From the NCBI RefSeq assembly GCF_965363235.1, contig NC_134847.1, positions 58,932,439-58,996,438 on the forward strand: 64,000 nucleotides of DNA. The letters run 5' to 3'. Positions 13,306 to 25,300 of this stretch are shown here, in pieces. A model generated the notes under the pieces. The model was not told the origin of the DNA. It did no database searches and saw nothing but the letters and a program-made list of their open reading frames with translations. This DNA comes from Mytilus galloprovincialis. Lineage: Eukaryota; Mollusca; Bivalvia; Mytilida; Mytilidae. The position numbers and the translations under genes are program-made. Position 1 is the stretch's first letter; every line of letters begins with the position of its first letter.

Positions 13306-14045
13306 AACTTCACCAATTGGAACAAAATCATCAACAACTGGATTTTTTTGTATTTGAATATAGAATAGACTCCATTGTTTCATTGAAAAGAGCGTGTTTT
13401 ACAAACATTGTAAACTTAGCTACTAGTATACATTTTTTTAATTGTTGGTCATGAAAAATCTTATTTTGTGAAGAATCGTATTGATTTAAAAAAAAACAAA
13501 AAAACAAAAAAACATATACACCGGAACTAAAATCAACACAATTGACGTTTTGCTCTACAACATATTCATTAAGTTTGATAAATGTATTGTCTAGCAAACG
13601 TTGATGTTCCAATTGGTTTATTATTGTGTATCAAAATTGTCTATAAACTATGCAACTTTAACATATTATGCATTTAGTACAAGTCTCAAGTTAAGTTAGA
13701 CTTGGAAATCGGTATTGCTGGACATTCAATATACTAACTGACAAGTCTACATCGACACATTGAACACGCAACCAACTTGTGTTCTAATCACAATCATCAG
13801 TCTGACAAAAAAAAGTAAATGAATAATTCAAGAAAACCAAATGCAAATGCTCAGTCGAGACCAACCAATTTATGAATAAGATTATTTAAAATGCATGCAT
13901 GGTCATTTTTTAGATGAAACCACAAAAATGCTAGTGCATTTGGATAAAGATAAGACTTTTTAATATATATTTTGGCATTTCGAACTCTTTTCTGTGCGGA
14001 TAAAAAAAGTACAACTCATTTCAACTTTCTAATTCTGCAAAGACC

Positions 14046-14779
14046 ATCTTAAGGTTCCAGTAAAGTCAAAATATAAGACACTTCATAAACATCTAAACGT
14101 TGTCTGTATCTGTCAACCTATAATGAATAGAGTCATAAACTATGAGAACATATGTTCATTTAAACATACCTTACATATACACACTGTGTAAATTGTAAAT
14201 AAACTTGAAATTGTTATGTTGTGGCCAAACCGGTTCTTGGGGTGAACACCAAATTTTCAAAAAAATCTGGAGGCCTACGAGACGAATTAATTTGCTTAAA
14301 ATTGGTATGGACGAATACTGTTACATGTAATGCTGGGCAAGCTCATGTTGATTTGTCACATACATATGTTTTAAAGGCATATCTGTCCAATTTCTGTATT
14401 GTACCTTCGATATTCGTTCACTTAGATACATGAAATTAACTGAAACTCGATAATCAATACATTTTATAAAAAATCAACATGAGCTTGCCCTGTATTAGAT
14501 ATAACAGTATTCGTCCATACCAATTCTAAACAAAATAAGTCGTCTTGCAGGCCTCCAGATTTTTTTGAAAATTTAGTGTTCACCCCAAGAACCGGTTTGG
14601 CCACAACATAACAATTGCAAGTTTATTTACAGTTTACAAAGTGTGTATATGTTAAGTATGTTTAAATGAACATATGTTCTCATAGTTTATGACTTTATTC
14701 GTTATAGGTTGAAAAATACAGGCAAAGTTTAGCTGTTTATGAGGTGTCCTATATTTTGACTTTAATGGAACCTTAAGAT
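14046..14779. repeat. 734-bp foldback element with two 309-bp arms
   Basis: The left arm 14046-14354 begins ATCTTAAGGTTCCA and ends GGGCAAGCTCATGTTGATTT. The right arm 14471-14779 is its reverse complement, from AAATCAACATGAGCTTGCCC to TGGAACCTTAAGAT, with few mismatches. The loop is 116 bp. No ORF or transposase is present, and no convincing target-site duplication was seen. It fits a MITE/foldback element or an inverted duplication between gene A and the orphan lectin exon. Confidence 0.85.
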
Positions 14780-15181
14780 ATGAATAAACTCATCATAGAT
14801 TTTGAAACTATTTTTCCCACAGAATACGCCAAGTTTTGAAAATATATCCAATTTCGGAGACATTATCGGTCCGACTTTTACGCTTTCGCGCATGCTCAGT
14901 CGACGTACTGTCCGTGAAATTTAAAACTCTTTATATTAACACTTGCCCAATTGTACCGCGATTTCGCGTTCATCTTCTAGTCATGATGTCTTAAGCTGAC
15001 AAAGCAGTCATTCGAAAAACAATGAAAATAATGATAAGAGTTAATTAACTAATAATCAACTAATTTTGATATTTTTTAGATCAAAATTGAAATATTGCAT
15101 AGAGTGATATGTCAATAAAAACATTGCATTGAACAATGAATTCTGCTTATGTTATACGTTAATGTATTATGGTTTTTGAAG

Positions 15182-15390
15182 GGTCTGAACGTGTTTGGCT
15201 GGGTGCACATTTCAATGTTAACTTCCATCATTGGCGCTGGATAAACGATGCTTCTATAAAGCTTGATGACAACCGTGGGAGGTCATTTGCTGTGAAACAT
15301 GAAAAACGATGCCTTGATCTACGTAACCGGAAATGGAATAGCAGTGTGTGTGAATCTCGTTATAAACTTTTATGTGAAGCACCAATGTAA
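15182..15390 (+). CDS. Orphan terminal exon of a C-type lectin domain
   Basis: A single exon after the acceptor TTTTTGAAG. It opens in the same codon phase (two bases completing a split codon) as the last exons of genes A and B and ends at a TAA. It encodes ERVWLGAHF, HHWRWINDAS, KRCLDLRNRKWNSS and YKLLCEAPM, the WLG / W-W-ND / C-L / W-C / LCE pattern of the C-terminal half of a C-type lectin domain. WINDAS sits at the second beta-strand position, not at the calcium site. No matching upstream lectin exons were found between 12.1 and 15.2 kb. It could be an alternative last exon of gene A or the remnant of a third gene copy. Confidence 0.7.
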
Positions 15391-16424
15391 AAAATTAATA
15401 AAATGAGTTTAAGAAATAATTGTACGTTTTGTTAAGACTTGTATGAATATGATAACATGCTATATGTCAATCAAGTACCTTACTATATAAACAACACGAG
15501 GTGAGTAGTAAATGTTAACAAGATAGTAATCCAACAATTATACACGTATATGTAGCATAATCTTAAGATGTCTACAAAGTGTTTTGCGAATTGTGCACTA
15601 TTTGTTCTGTTTTTGTCTTGTCTGGTTGCCTTTGATTCATGGGCTTTATTTTCCCGTTTGTAACTTGCATCGGGGAGGTCAGTTTGAAAAAATTAACAGA
15701 GAATAACTTAGATCGATTATCAACTTCAAGATATTTAAATGATCTGGAATTAACAACATTTATTTCCAAAAGCAAATGGGATTACAAAATGTAAGATATT
15801 TTTTTCTTAGACAACACCGTTTGACCTTATTTGTTAATTTTGGCAGTTAATTTCCAAATGAGATCTGACCATGACAATGATAAACAATCACACTTTGATT
15901 ATCAGAGAGAAATTTATAAAGTTATTTCATTTGATCATGTTTATTGTTCTAGCTAGGTCGTAGTTTTTGTTGATTAACAACCTATGAACAAACGGAAGAT
16001 GCATGTTTTCGCTAATGGTAAGTCGATTTTTATCCTGTTATTCTACATTTGGGCTGATCTTTCCATGTTCATAAATAAATACAGATAAAATGTAAATATT
16101 CCAAATATTTCTTTAATATATTCAATATGTAATAGATTGAAGGTCTAGCAAGTATATCTCTTTTAATAAAAAAAAATAGAGGATCATATTTGCTCTGGTC
16201 AAATTCATGGTTGTGATTAACTAATTACTGTCGAGGTGACCTCCGACGACTACCGACGGTCATATTACCCGATATAAACATAAACATAGAAATGAATTGA
16301 TAGCGAACTCGTGTAATTGAATTTTTCTAGGTCTGTTTGATTTCATAATATAGGTTAAAATATATGTTAAATAAAAATTTTCCTGTATAGAAATGAGTTT
16401 TTGTGGATCAATTCAGACAATCAA

Positions 16425-16605
16425 ATAGTTTCTGTGTGTGTGTTTCTTTGTGTTACATTGTCGTTTGTTTTTTTGTTGTACTTTAATGTTTCTGTTCTTT
16501 CGTTCTTTTCCTCTTATAGTTGATGTGTTTCCATGGATTTGTTTTCTCTCAATCGATTTGTGACTTTCGAACAGCGGTATAATATTGTTGCCTTTATTTA
16601 CCCTT
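16425..16605 (+). repeat. Diverged copy of the GAACAGCGGTATA repeat
   Basis: Contains TTCCATGGATTTGTTTTC, GTGACTTTCGAACAGCGGTA and TAATATTGTTGCCTTTATTT, parallel to the copy at 5940-6145. Confidence 0.5.
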
Positions 16606-17474
16606 GTTTCACCTTCAATGTTGACAATATCTTCCTTATAATAACGGAAACAAGCATAACTCATGCGTAATCTATCACTAGCTTAGGGGTGGAATTGAGG
16701 GATACATGAATACGGATTCAAGGAGGTTGAATAATTCACTTACAAGTGAATAATTCATAAGCGATGTTTCTTGACTGTTTGAGACAAAACTGAATCTTAC
16801 TGGCTGTAAAAAGTGAATTATTATTTCACTATTTCACTTTCATTGATGATTGAACAAACAAAATCATATATCATTTTTATAACCTCATTGTTAATAAACC
16901 TTTAAGAAAGTATTGACAATCATCATCATATTACCCCAATTTCACCAGGTTTCGTAGAGCAGACTATTTTGTGTACAATTGCATGGATGATAAATTATCT
17001 ATATGTTTTTAACCACAATTATGAAATGGCATTGAATGCGTATCAATTTTTTGTTATTTTTTATTAAAATGATTCAAACTTGAAATTGTAAATTATTTTA
17101 AAAAAAATAACAGCAGGATATCTAAAGAAAAAAAAGAAAAACAATATGAAAACTAAGAACATTGCACAAACTTTTTTTTTTTAATTTGGACAAAGCATTT
17201 TTATCCATATAGGCAGTGTTAATATTTGATTTGATATCTTGATTACGATCAAATGAGATTATACCCTTGTTATCATTCATACAAAGTGACTTACAACATG
17301 AAAAAAAGATGTTTGAACGTTGAAACTTGGACGGCAATTTTAATCCATTTGACTGGTCGAGAAGTTGTAAATTGTATTTAAAAAATATTACCTGTACAGC
17401 TGTACATTGTCATGGGAGATCAATGATATGCATATTTTGATATAAGTAGATTCAATTCTGAAGAGAATACAGAA

Positions 17475-17541
17475 ATGTCGGAGGCGATTCTGACATATGT
17501 TAGGGGGCAGTTCCCAGCTGTTGAAGAGGGTGTGATCAGGA
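17475..17541 (+). CDS. Possible first coding exon, unassigned
   Basis: An ATG opens a short reading frame beginning MSEAILTYVRGQFPAVEEG. It runs into a strong splice donor, GGAGTAAGTA. Upstream sequence is AT-rich and could hold a promoter, but no continuing exon was recognised downstream on the plus strand. It might be a real first exon or a chance ORF. Confidence 0.25.
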
Positions 17542-19314
17542 GTAAGTACATTTATACTCAGGATTAAAATGGTATTATTTATATAAAATGTTGTCCATAC
17601 GTTTTATTACTATTGATCTCTTGAACTACTGTTTTTGAAATGAATTTGGAATTACATATTTTTTTAATCTTATACCAAACCCTCTCCACTTGCGGGATGC
17701 TTGAACTAGAAAAAGTCTTGGCGCAAAACAATGCTCTTCTTTCCACACGGGAATGTGGAAATACTAAAACAAGTGCGACAGAACAATATGAGATACATGC
17801 TAAATATACCCCCCTTTTATTAACTTGCAAGCAAGAACTACAATTAAAGTATTCCAAATTGTCACTCCAAAGGTATTCTTCAAGGAGCTCTAGCCCTTCA
17901 TCGTTCATTTAATATCTACATAACCAAAATATGTTCTAAAATTTTAATATTAAAACCCTGTTGTAGAGTAGAAACATTATTTTGTTTCGATCCGATACGT
18001 CCACACATTTACCCGTTCCTACTGGTTCCTATATATTTACGCTAGGTTTTGACAGGGAGTACACCATTTGAAGTTTGATTACGTTTTCTTTGGATTGAAT
18101 AATATTTTACAAAGTTATTTTCTGTTTCTGCAGGTGGAATTGAGACACATTTTAATTGTGGTAAACAGAATCTGCAGGGAAAAGGGAAGACCACAACAGA
18201 AAAATGGTTCTCTATGGCAGAAAACACAGGGTATGCACTTATGAACTAAGGTCGAATTTACACTTGAGAATTTGTTATCCATCTTAAATAATTTACAGAG
18301 GTTATAAATTTTTTATCCACCCCAATTAATTATTCATCGATTATAATATTTTTATCCATCTAAATTATTGTGCATACTAGGTTATAACTTAAATTAACAT
18401 TTATTTTATAACACAGGAATTTCAATAAAGATTGATTTAAAACTCACCAATTCTCAAACTTTGTAAAATATCATTCCATGAATTTATTGAAAGTGTACAA
18501 ATATATGTCATTGGTTTATCAAATAAAAAACGTGACCAAACCGTGGTATATTCGAAATTAGTGACTTTGCAGGTCCTTGTCCTTTTTTATGAAATTTCCA
18601 TCTTTCATTATCTTTTATTATCTTACATAACACAGCTGCCAAGCTATTATCTAATTTTATGCCTTGTATTTTTGTATGACTTTTTATAACACCTGCAGAT
18701 AGGGGTGTTGTCATTGATTGTGGACATTACATCTCCAACGCTATCATCTGCCTTCAACATTCGTATATTAACATGAAATATCACTATTAAAGTTATTTTC
18801 TTTAAACGTGTCTTATATGAAAGTTTTATATACATAAGCATCGATGGCATTCGACAGATTTGTCACAACCATTATTAGTAAATCAATTTGTCGTTTCTTT
18901 ACTTTACTGTATAGTACTGTGAGAAAATAGCTCAATATCAGTAAGATTTTGTTAGAAGTAATGAGTCTGTAGAATTAAAATAGCGAGTTAATGGTAATAA
19001 AGTTATCGCTTGTGCTACAGAGTTAGCGTAGATAAATGGTACTCATTTGTGGAGTACCATTTATAACGAATCTAATGGAATGGTGAAAGATTTAACTATT
19101 TTAGATGAATCTATGACGATTTAGAGACAAAGGCCTGCCTCTCCAAAACTGAATAGGAAGTTTCTTGGTTTTCTATACAGAGTGCGCTCCAAAGTTCCAT
19201 AGCCCAAGTGAGTCATAAAAAGCTATTATACGTCAAATCAATCTAAAGAACGTTATATAAACTTATCTTCAATCATGAGGAACAACATACGAACTCAATT
19301 TAAAAATTGTTTAT

Positions 19315-22300
19315 TTATTGCACCAATTTTATGACTTTTTCACACAAAGTCTTGTATTTCTCATTGCAGTGATGGGTAACCCATTGATTTCCATGTAAAG
19401 CAAGACAATGTAGATGCTGGTGTCCTCGTTTCCAATGTTTGTCATGGACGTCTATGGTTTCTTCACTATTTTTCCACATCCAAGTGTTTTGATGATATGA
19501 ACCTCCCAACCAAACGTCATATTGGTCTAATTAAATTATATAAATACAGATTATAATAAGCAGCAGACTATTTTTTAAGTGTATATACTTAAGTAAGATA
19601 TAGTGTTGTATATATATATATATAACGTAGTTTTCAATTTAGACTCGTTTATATATATATAACGTAGTTTTCAATTTAGACTCGTTTATATATATATATA
19701 ATTATTTTCTGTGACTGTATATTACATTAATTTGTAGGATCCTTTACTATAGATAATTTAGCTGATCTGTAACAATAACATCTTCATGCCTTATATATCA
19801 TGTACTGCAGTACGCCGCCAGATTAAAACTGACGAGGAAAGGTAACACGCGGCCAGCGAAAGCTCTTTTTTTGAGAGCCCAGGTGGTCGTGTGGTCTAGC
19901 GGGACGGCTGCAGTGCAGGCGATTTGATGTCACGATATCACAGTAGCATGGGTTCGAATCCCGGCGAGGGAAGAACCAAAAATTTGCGAGAGCAAATTTA
20001 CAGATCTAACATTGTTGGGTTGATGTTTAGACGAGTTGTATATACATTATGTACACAGCCATGTATCACCATCATTGATGGCGATCCGATGGATACATCT
20101 GTTGTAGAGTTGTCACTGACTCAGACGTACTTATAAATATAATTATTTTCTGTGACTGTATATTACATTAATTTGTAGGATCCTTTACTATAGATAATTT
20201 AGCTGATCTGTAACAATAACATCTTCATGCCTTATATATCATGTACTGCAGTACGCCGCTAGATTAAAACTGACGAGGAAAGGTAACACGCGGCCAGCGA
20301 AAGCTCTTTTTTTGAGAGCCCAGGTGGTCGTGTGGTCTAGCGGGACGGCTGCAGTGCAGGCGATTTGGTGTCACGATATCACAGTAGCATGGGTTCGAAT
20401 CCCGGCGAGGGAAGAACCAAAAATTTGCGAGAGCAAATTTACAGATCTAACATTGTTGGGTTGATGTTTAGACGAGTTGTATATACATTATGTACACAGC
20501 CATGTATCACCATCATTGATGGTGATCCGATGGATACATCTGTTGTAGAGTTGTCACTGACTCAGACGTACTTATAAATATAATTATTTTCTGTGACTGT
20601 ATATTACATTAATTTGTAGGATCCTTTACTATAGATAATTTAGCTGATCTGTAACAATAACATCTTCATGCCTTATATATCATGTACTGCAGTACGCCGC
20701 TAGATTAAAACTGACGAGGAAAGGTAACACGCGGCCAGCGAAAGCTCTTTTTTTGAGAGTCCAGGGCTTCATAAAAATGAAGCTTTCGCTGGCCATATGT
20801 TACCTTTCCACGTCAGTTTTATCTAGCGTCGTACTACAGTACATGATATATAAGGCATGGAGATGTTATTTTTACAGATCAGCTAAATTATCTATAGTAA
20901 AGGATCCTACAAATATATATATTAAACAAATGACGACCAAAAACAAACAAGTCCACAAAACAATGTATTTAAAACTAACGACTGAACAACATATACAAAA
21001 TCAGGTTTTGGTTGTTTTCTTTTCGGCTACCTTTAATGTTGGGACATGTCATTAATGCATCCTAAGACATACCATAATCCGTTGACAACAATATGAGTGG
21101 CCATTTATGTCATTTGCCTGTTAATATACGGGAAATAATAATATACGCGTACGCAGCTAATGTCCTTAGCATTGTTAATGATAGGAAATTGCACTGAAGT
21201 CTTCATTAACTTAAGTGGTAAATGCCTTCCATGTAAATATTTCCTCGACATGCAAACCTTCAAATTGAGAACAACATCTCTATTCATCATTATAAGTGCC
21301 AACTCGACAATTTAATATTAAAGTGTTTACTAGACCGTGGTTTGAATGACTTTTTGTGGTCTCGTGACTCCATTGTTGAGGGTAATTTGTGATAGTACCT
21401 TTGACTATTTTCAAAACCAGTCGCCATACGGTTGTATCATTTTATAGTTATTGAAAATCTGATAATTTGAATAAAATAAATTTAACAGATTTGTAGTCCC
21501 TACTTCTACTGTTTCCCTTAATTATCAGTTACGGACACCTCGTAGAGATGTAACAATAGTACTCTAACGTGCAGACCTTCAACACCAGTCGCGAGAAATT
21601 TTAAAAATGGTTAAAATCATATTTTTTTGCATGTTGAAGCTAAATCTAGAAAAGCGCTTCGGACGTATGATATTTCAGCGTGTTGTTATTGATTTTTTTT
21701 AATATACATATCAAGACTAAATAATTTGTATAAACTAAATAGTCAGTACTTCATCATTTTGTTTTATCTGATGTCTTTAATGATATCTTACAATTATATA
21801 TGTTCCTAACAAAATTGACAATCACATTATGCTCGCTGTCTGTGTTTATTTTCACCATATGCATGTTAAGGGCTTGGCAAGGATCCTGAAATGTAGTGCG
21901 TATAAGTGGTTACAATTTTACTTACAAAGAACACATCGTTCTAAATACTTACAAAATTAAGATACACTGTATTTAGAGAAGTCCCAAACAAAAAGTGTAA
22001 TCCATTTGAAATAATATCATTTTCAATTGATTCATATTTATTTAAGCAATTATTATGTCTTTGAATCGTTTGAATTTATCAATTTGTTTGATCTGTGTTA
22101 TTGTGAACTAATCGATACGACCGACAACACAAATTAAGGTTAAAAACATAAAAAGAGCTGGCTGTATTTACATGCTATATAGACACATTTGTATTAAAAA
22201 GATGTGGTATGAGTGCCAATGAAACAACTCTCCATCCAAGTCAAAATTTGTATAAAAAGTAAACTATTACAGGTCACAGTATGGTCTTCAAAACGGAGCA

Positions 22301-25300
22301 TTGACTCATACCGAATAGCAAGCTATAAAGGTCCCAAAAGATGACTAGTATAAAACCATTCAAATGAAAAAAAACAACGGTATAATCTATATAAAAAATG
22401 AGAAATGAAGCACATCAACAAATGACAATTACTGATCATCAGATTCCTGACTTATGATAGGTGCAAACAAATACAGCAGGTTTAAAAGTTTTAATATGTA
22501 CCAACCTTCACCCCTTATCTGAAACAATAGTGTAACATCACAACATAGAATGACACACTATAAAATATCAATTGAAATGGTTTACTTATGATAACAATTA
22601 ACTCAAAAAAAAGACATATTAACACTAGTGAACATACCATTAAAACGTTTAATCCCGCTGCAAAAGTCAGGACTCTGATGTACAGTAGTTGTCGTTTGTT
22701 TATGTAATTTATACATGTTTCTCGTTTCTCGTTTTTTTTATATAGATTAAACTGTTGGTTTTCCCGTTTGAATGGTTTTTCACTTGTTATTTTGGGGCCC
22801 TTTATAGCTTGTTGTTTGGTGTGAGTCAAGGCTCCGTGTTGAAGGCCGTACCTTGTCCTATAATTGTTTACCTTCATAAATTGCTATTTGGATGGAGAGT
22901 TGTCTCATTGGCACTCATACCACATCTTCCTATACCTATACACTGAATGAACAAATTTGAAACAATGCAAATATAAAATCAATAAAGTAAGGGATGAATA
23001 AATAAAAAAAACAGTAGTTGTGAGATTTTAAACAATTTAAAATATATGTATATATGTTAGTCATACTTACTGGGTGGTGATTTCCTACATTCCCTCCTGC
23101 CCAAATTTCAGGGATATCAATTATGAAATAACAGTGAACTCTCCAAAGATGGTAACCATACCCAGCGCATTGATTATTTGCTAAAATGACATAAATCATC
23201 GTTATTCATATAATGTTGGTGGTATTTTTTGCCGAGTTTAAAGCCATGGATATGGCAGTTGTTTTGCAGTCGCTCCGTTAGTTGGTTTTCTCAAACTTTT
23301 GAAATTGTCAGGTTTATTGTATCCCTCCTTGTTTAATTCAGTATTTTGATAGTATTTTTTCACCGATACTTGTTAAACTTTAAGGTACTCGTAAGTATTC
23401 ATTCCTAAAAGTTGTGCATGAAAATTAAAAAAATAAGATAATGATTTAAGATATATCAAAAACAAGACAATTCATGAATAAAGCTTGAATAACACAAACG
23501 ATCCCAATTTTAATGCACCAGTGCCAAGATGCTCAGTTCGGCAATTAATGTTTCTTCAGTAATGTTCGAGGTCAACATCTTTAAATATCCAAAATATATA
23601 CTTATGTTTCAGACGGGATAAAACAGAAAAAAAACATAACTATTACCGAATCCGGACAATGAATAAGAGCTTTACATGAAGGAGACATATTCATTAATTA
23701 AAATTAATTTCCGAATTCTTATGTTTTGAGCATACGTGATGTTTGCTGTAACCTTGCTGTAATTGGTAGGGCTGTAGTAGTTAATTATGTAGTGGTTGGA
23801 GCTTGTGTTATCTGCGTCGTCGCTGGTTGTTTTGTGATCTGGAAAGTAGTGGTATACTGTGGTTTCGTAACCATGGTGGTTGACTGTGTTGTACTTAAAT
23901 TGTATTTGTTACAAAGATTTGTGGTACAACAGATGTGTCTTAGATTTCTCTTCTTTTGTCCGCAATACTAAAAAAAAGAAAGACATCTTTTCACATTCTA
24001 CATAGACCACTACAATTTTGGGAATAATTATTATCATTTATTTTCCTTTTACAGTCCGAATACTTAAAATAATCTGGGATATTCATCAAACATATATTTT
24101 ACGGTTGTACAAGTTTTGTCTTCACAAAAAAGTTTTGTCTTGACAAAGTGATTTTTGGATTTTTGAACACAAAGGCGTTTCTACCCCAGGAATGAATAAC
24201 ATTGGTCCTCACTGCTCATCAACTTTGTACTTTATTTTGGACTTTTTAACTGTTTTTGATTCGAGCGTCACTGGTGGGTCTTTTGTAGACGAAATGCGCG
24301 AGTTTCAATTCTTGTATCTATGATCAGTGTTTAAATATTCATATATTTATTTCAGAGCATGCCAATATTTGAATTTATGTAATGTTCAATAAGTGTATTA
24401 TTTTTGTAAAAGGAGACAGATTTGTAAAAGCAAATTACTTGTTTCTGAATCCTTAATATTAATTCATTTGTATGATATCGTTTAATGTTGATTTATCTTA
24501 ATAAACATTGATTAAACTAACTGTTTACAAAACTTTGAATTTTTGAAATACTGAGGCTTTTCTTCCCAGGTACAGATTACCTTAACAGTATTTAGCAAAA
24601 CTTTTTGGAGTGTTGGTCCTCACTGATTTTCAACTTCGTTCTTTATTTGACCTTTTTTAACTTTTTTTATTCGAGCGTCACTGATGAGTCTTTTCATATG
24701 TTCGTATACGTTTGCTCCCAGTCTTCTTATTTCCTAATATCACATCCTCTTAAAAAAATTCATATAAAATGTAATACTACTTATATCATTTTTTATTTTT
24801 TTTGTACAGAGGAAGTACAGTGTCAATTGAGGTAAGAAATAACATTTAATACTAACCCAGCTATATCAGTAAAATATATTGAGAACGAAAGGGGTGATTC
24901 ACAACAATGGCACCTAATCTCATTTGAGTTCACTACACCTGATGCGACTGTCATACAAGTGAGAGGTTTAGCTAGCTATCAAACAAGGTTCAAGCCATAA
25001 TTTGATCTTTGGCAATACGTTTAGGAATGTTTGGTCCTCCATGCTCTTCAACTTCGTACTTTATTTGGCCTTTTAAAATTTCTTGATTCGAGCGTCACTG
25101 ATGAGTCTTTTGTAGGCGAAACGCGCGTCTGGCGTTAATATAAAATTTCAATCCTGGTATCTATGATGAGTTTATTTACAACCACTGGGTCGATGCCACT
25201 GCTGGTGGAGATTTATTTCCCCGAGGGTATCACCAGCCCAGTAGTCAGCACTTCGGTGTTGACTTGAGTTATCATTAATATGTTCAAAATAATAAATAAA

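Larger units (their letters stand above)
15391..19314. other. Intergenic stretch between orphan lectin exon and gene B
   Basis: AT-rich sequence with one recognised repeat (16425-16605) and one weak candidate exon (17475-17541). ORFs on both strands around 17580-17910 overlap each other and match nothing I know. No other features were supported. Confidence 0.5.
19701..20914 (+). repeat. 441-bp tandem array containing a tRNA-like SINE, closed by an inverted copy
   Basis: The word ATTATTTTCTGTGACTGT recurs at 19701, 20142 and 20583, giving exactly 441 bp twice. Each full unit has a segment from about TTTGTAGGATCC to GCGGCCAGCGAAAGC and then a tRNA-like segment. The third unit is partial. Its segment 20612-20750 is followed after about 30 bp by its own inverted copy, 20780-20914. 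The two full units are nearly identical, so amplification was recent or has been homogenised. Confidence 0.85.

Noticed and set aside
17579..17912. Overlapping ORFs on both strands (109 and 90 codons)
   Set aside because: They are antisense shadows of each other, neither has splice context or domain features, and composition is not distinctive.
19885..19970. Possible functional tRNA genes (A-box and B-box present, two copies)
   Set aside because: No 7-bp acceptor stem can be formed by the flanks, the T-arm pairs over only four bases, and the segment is embedded in a tandem repeat with a SINE-like body.
21105..21302. Minus-strand ORF considered as the middle lectin exon of gene B
   Set aside because: No splice phase match; the true counterpart is at 21792-21885 with the DPC start and the 94-nt length of gene A.
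22515..22877. 120-codon minus-strand ORF
   Set aside because: Lies inside the inverted interspersed repeat and reads through non-coding repeat sequence.
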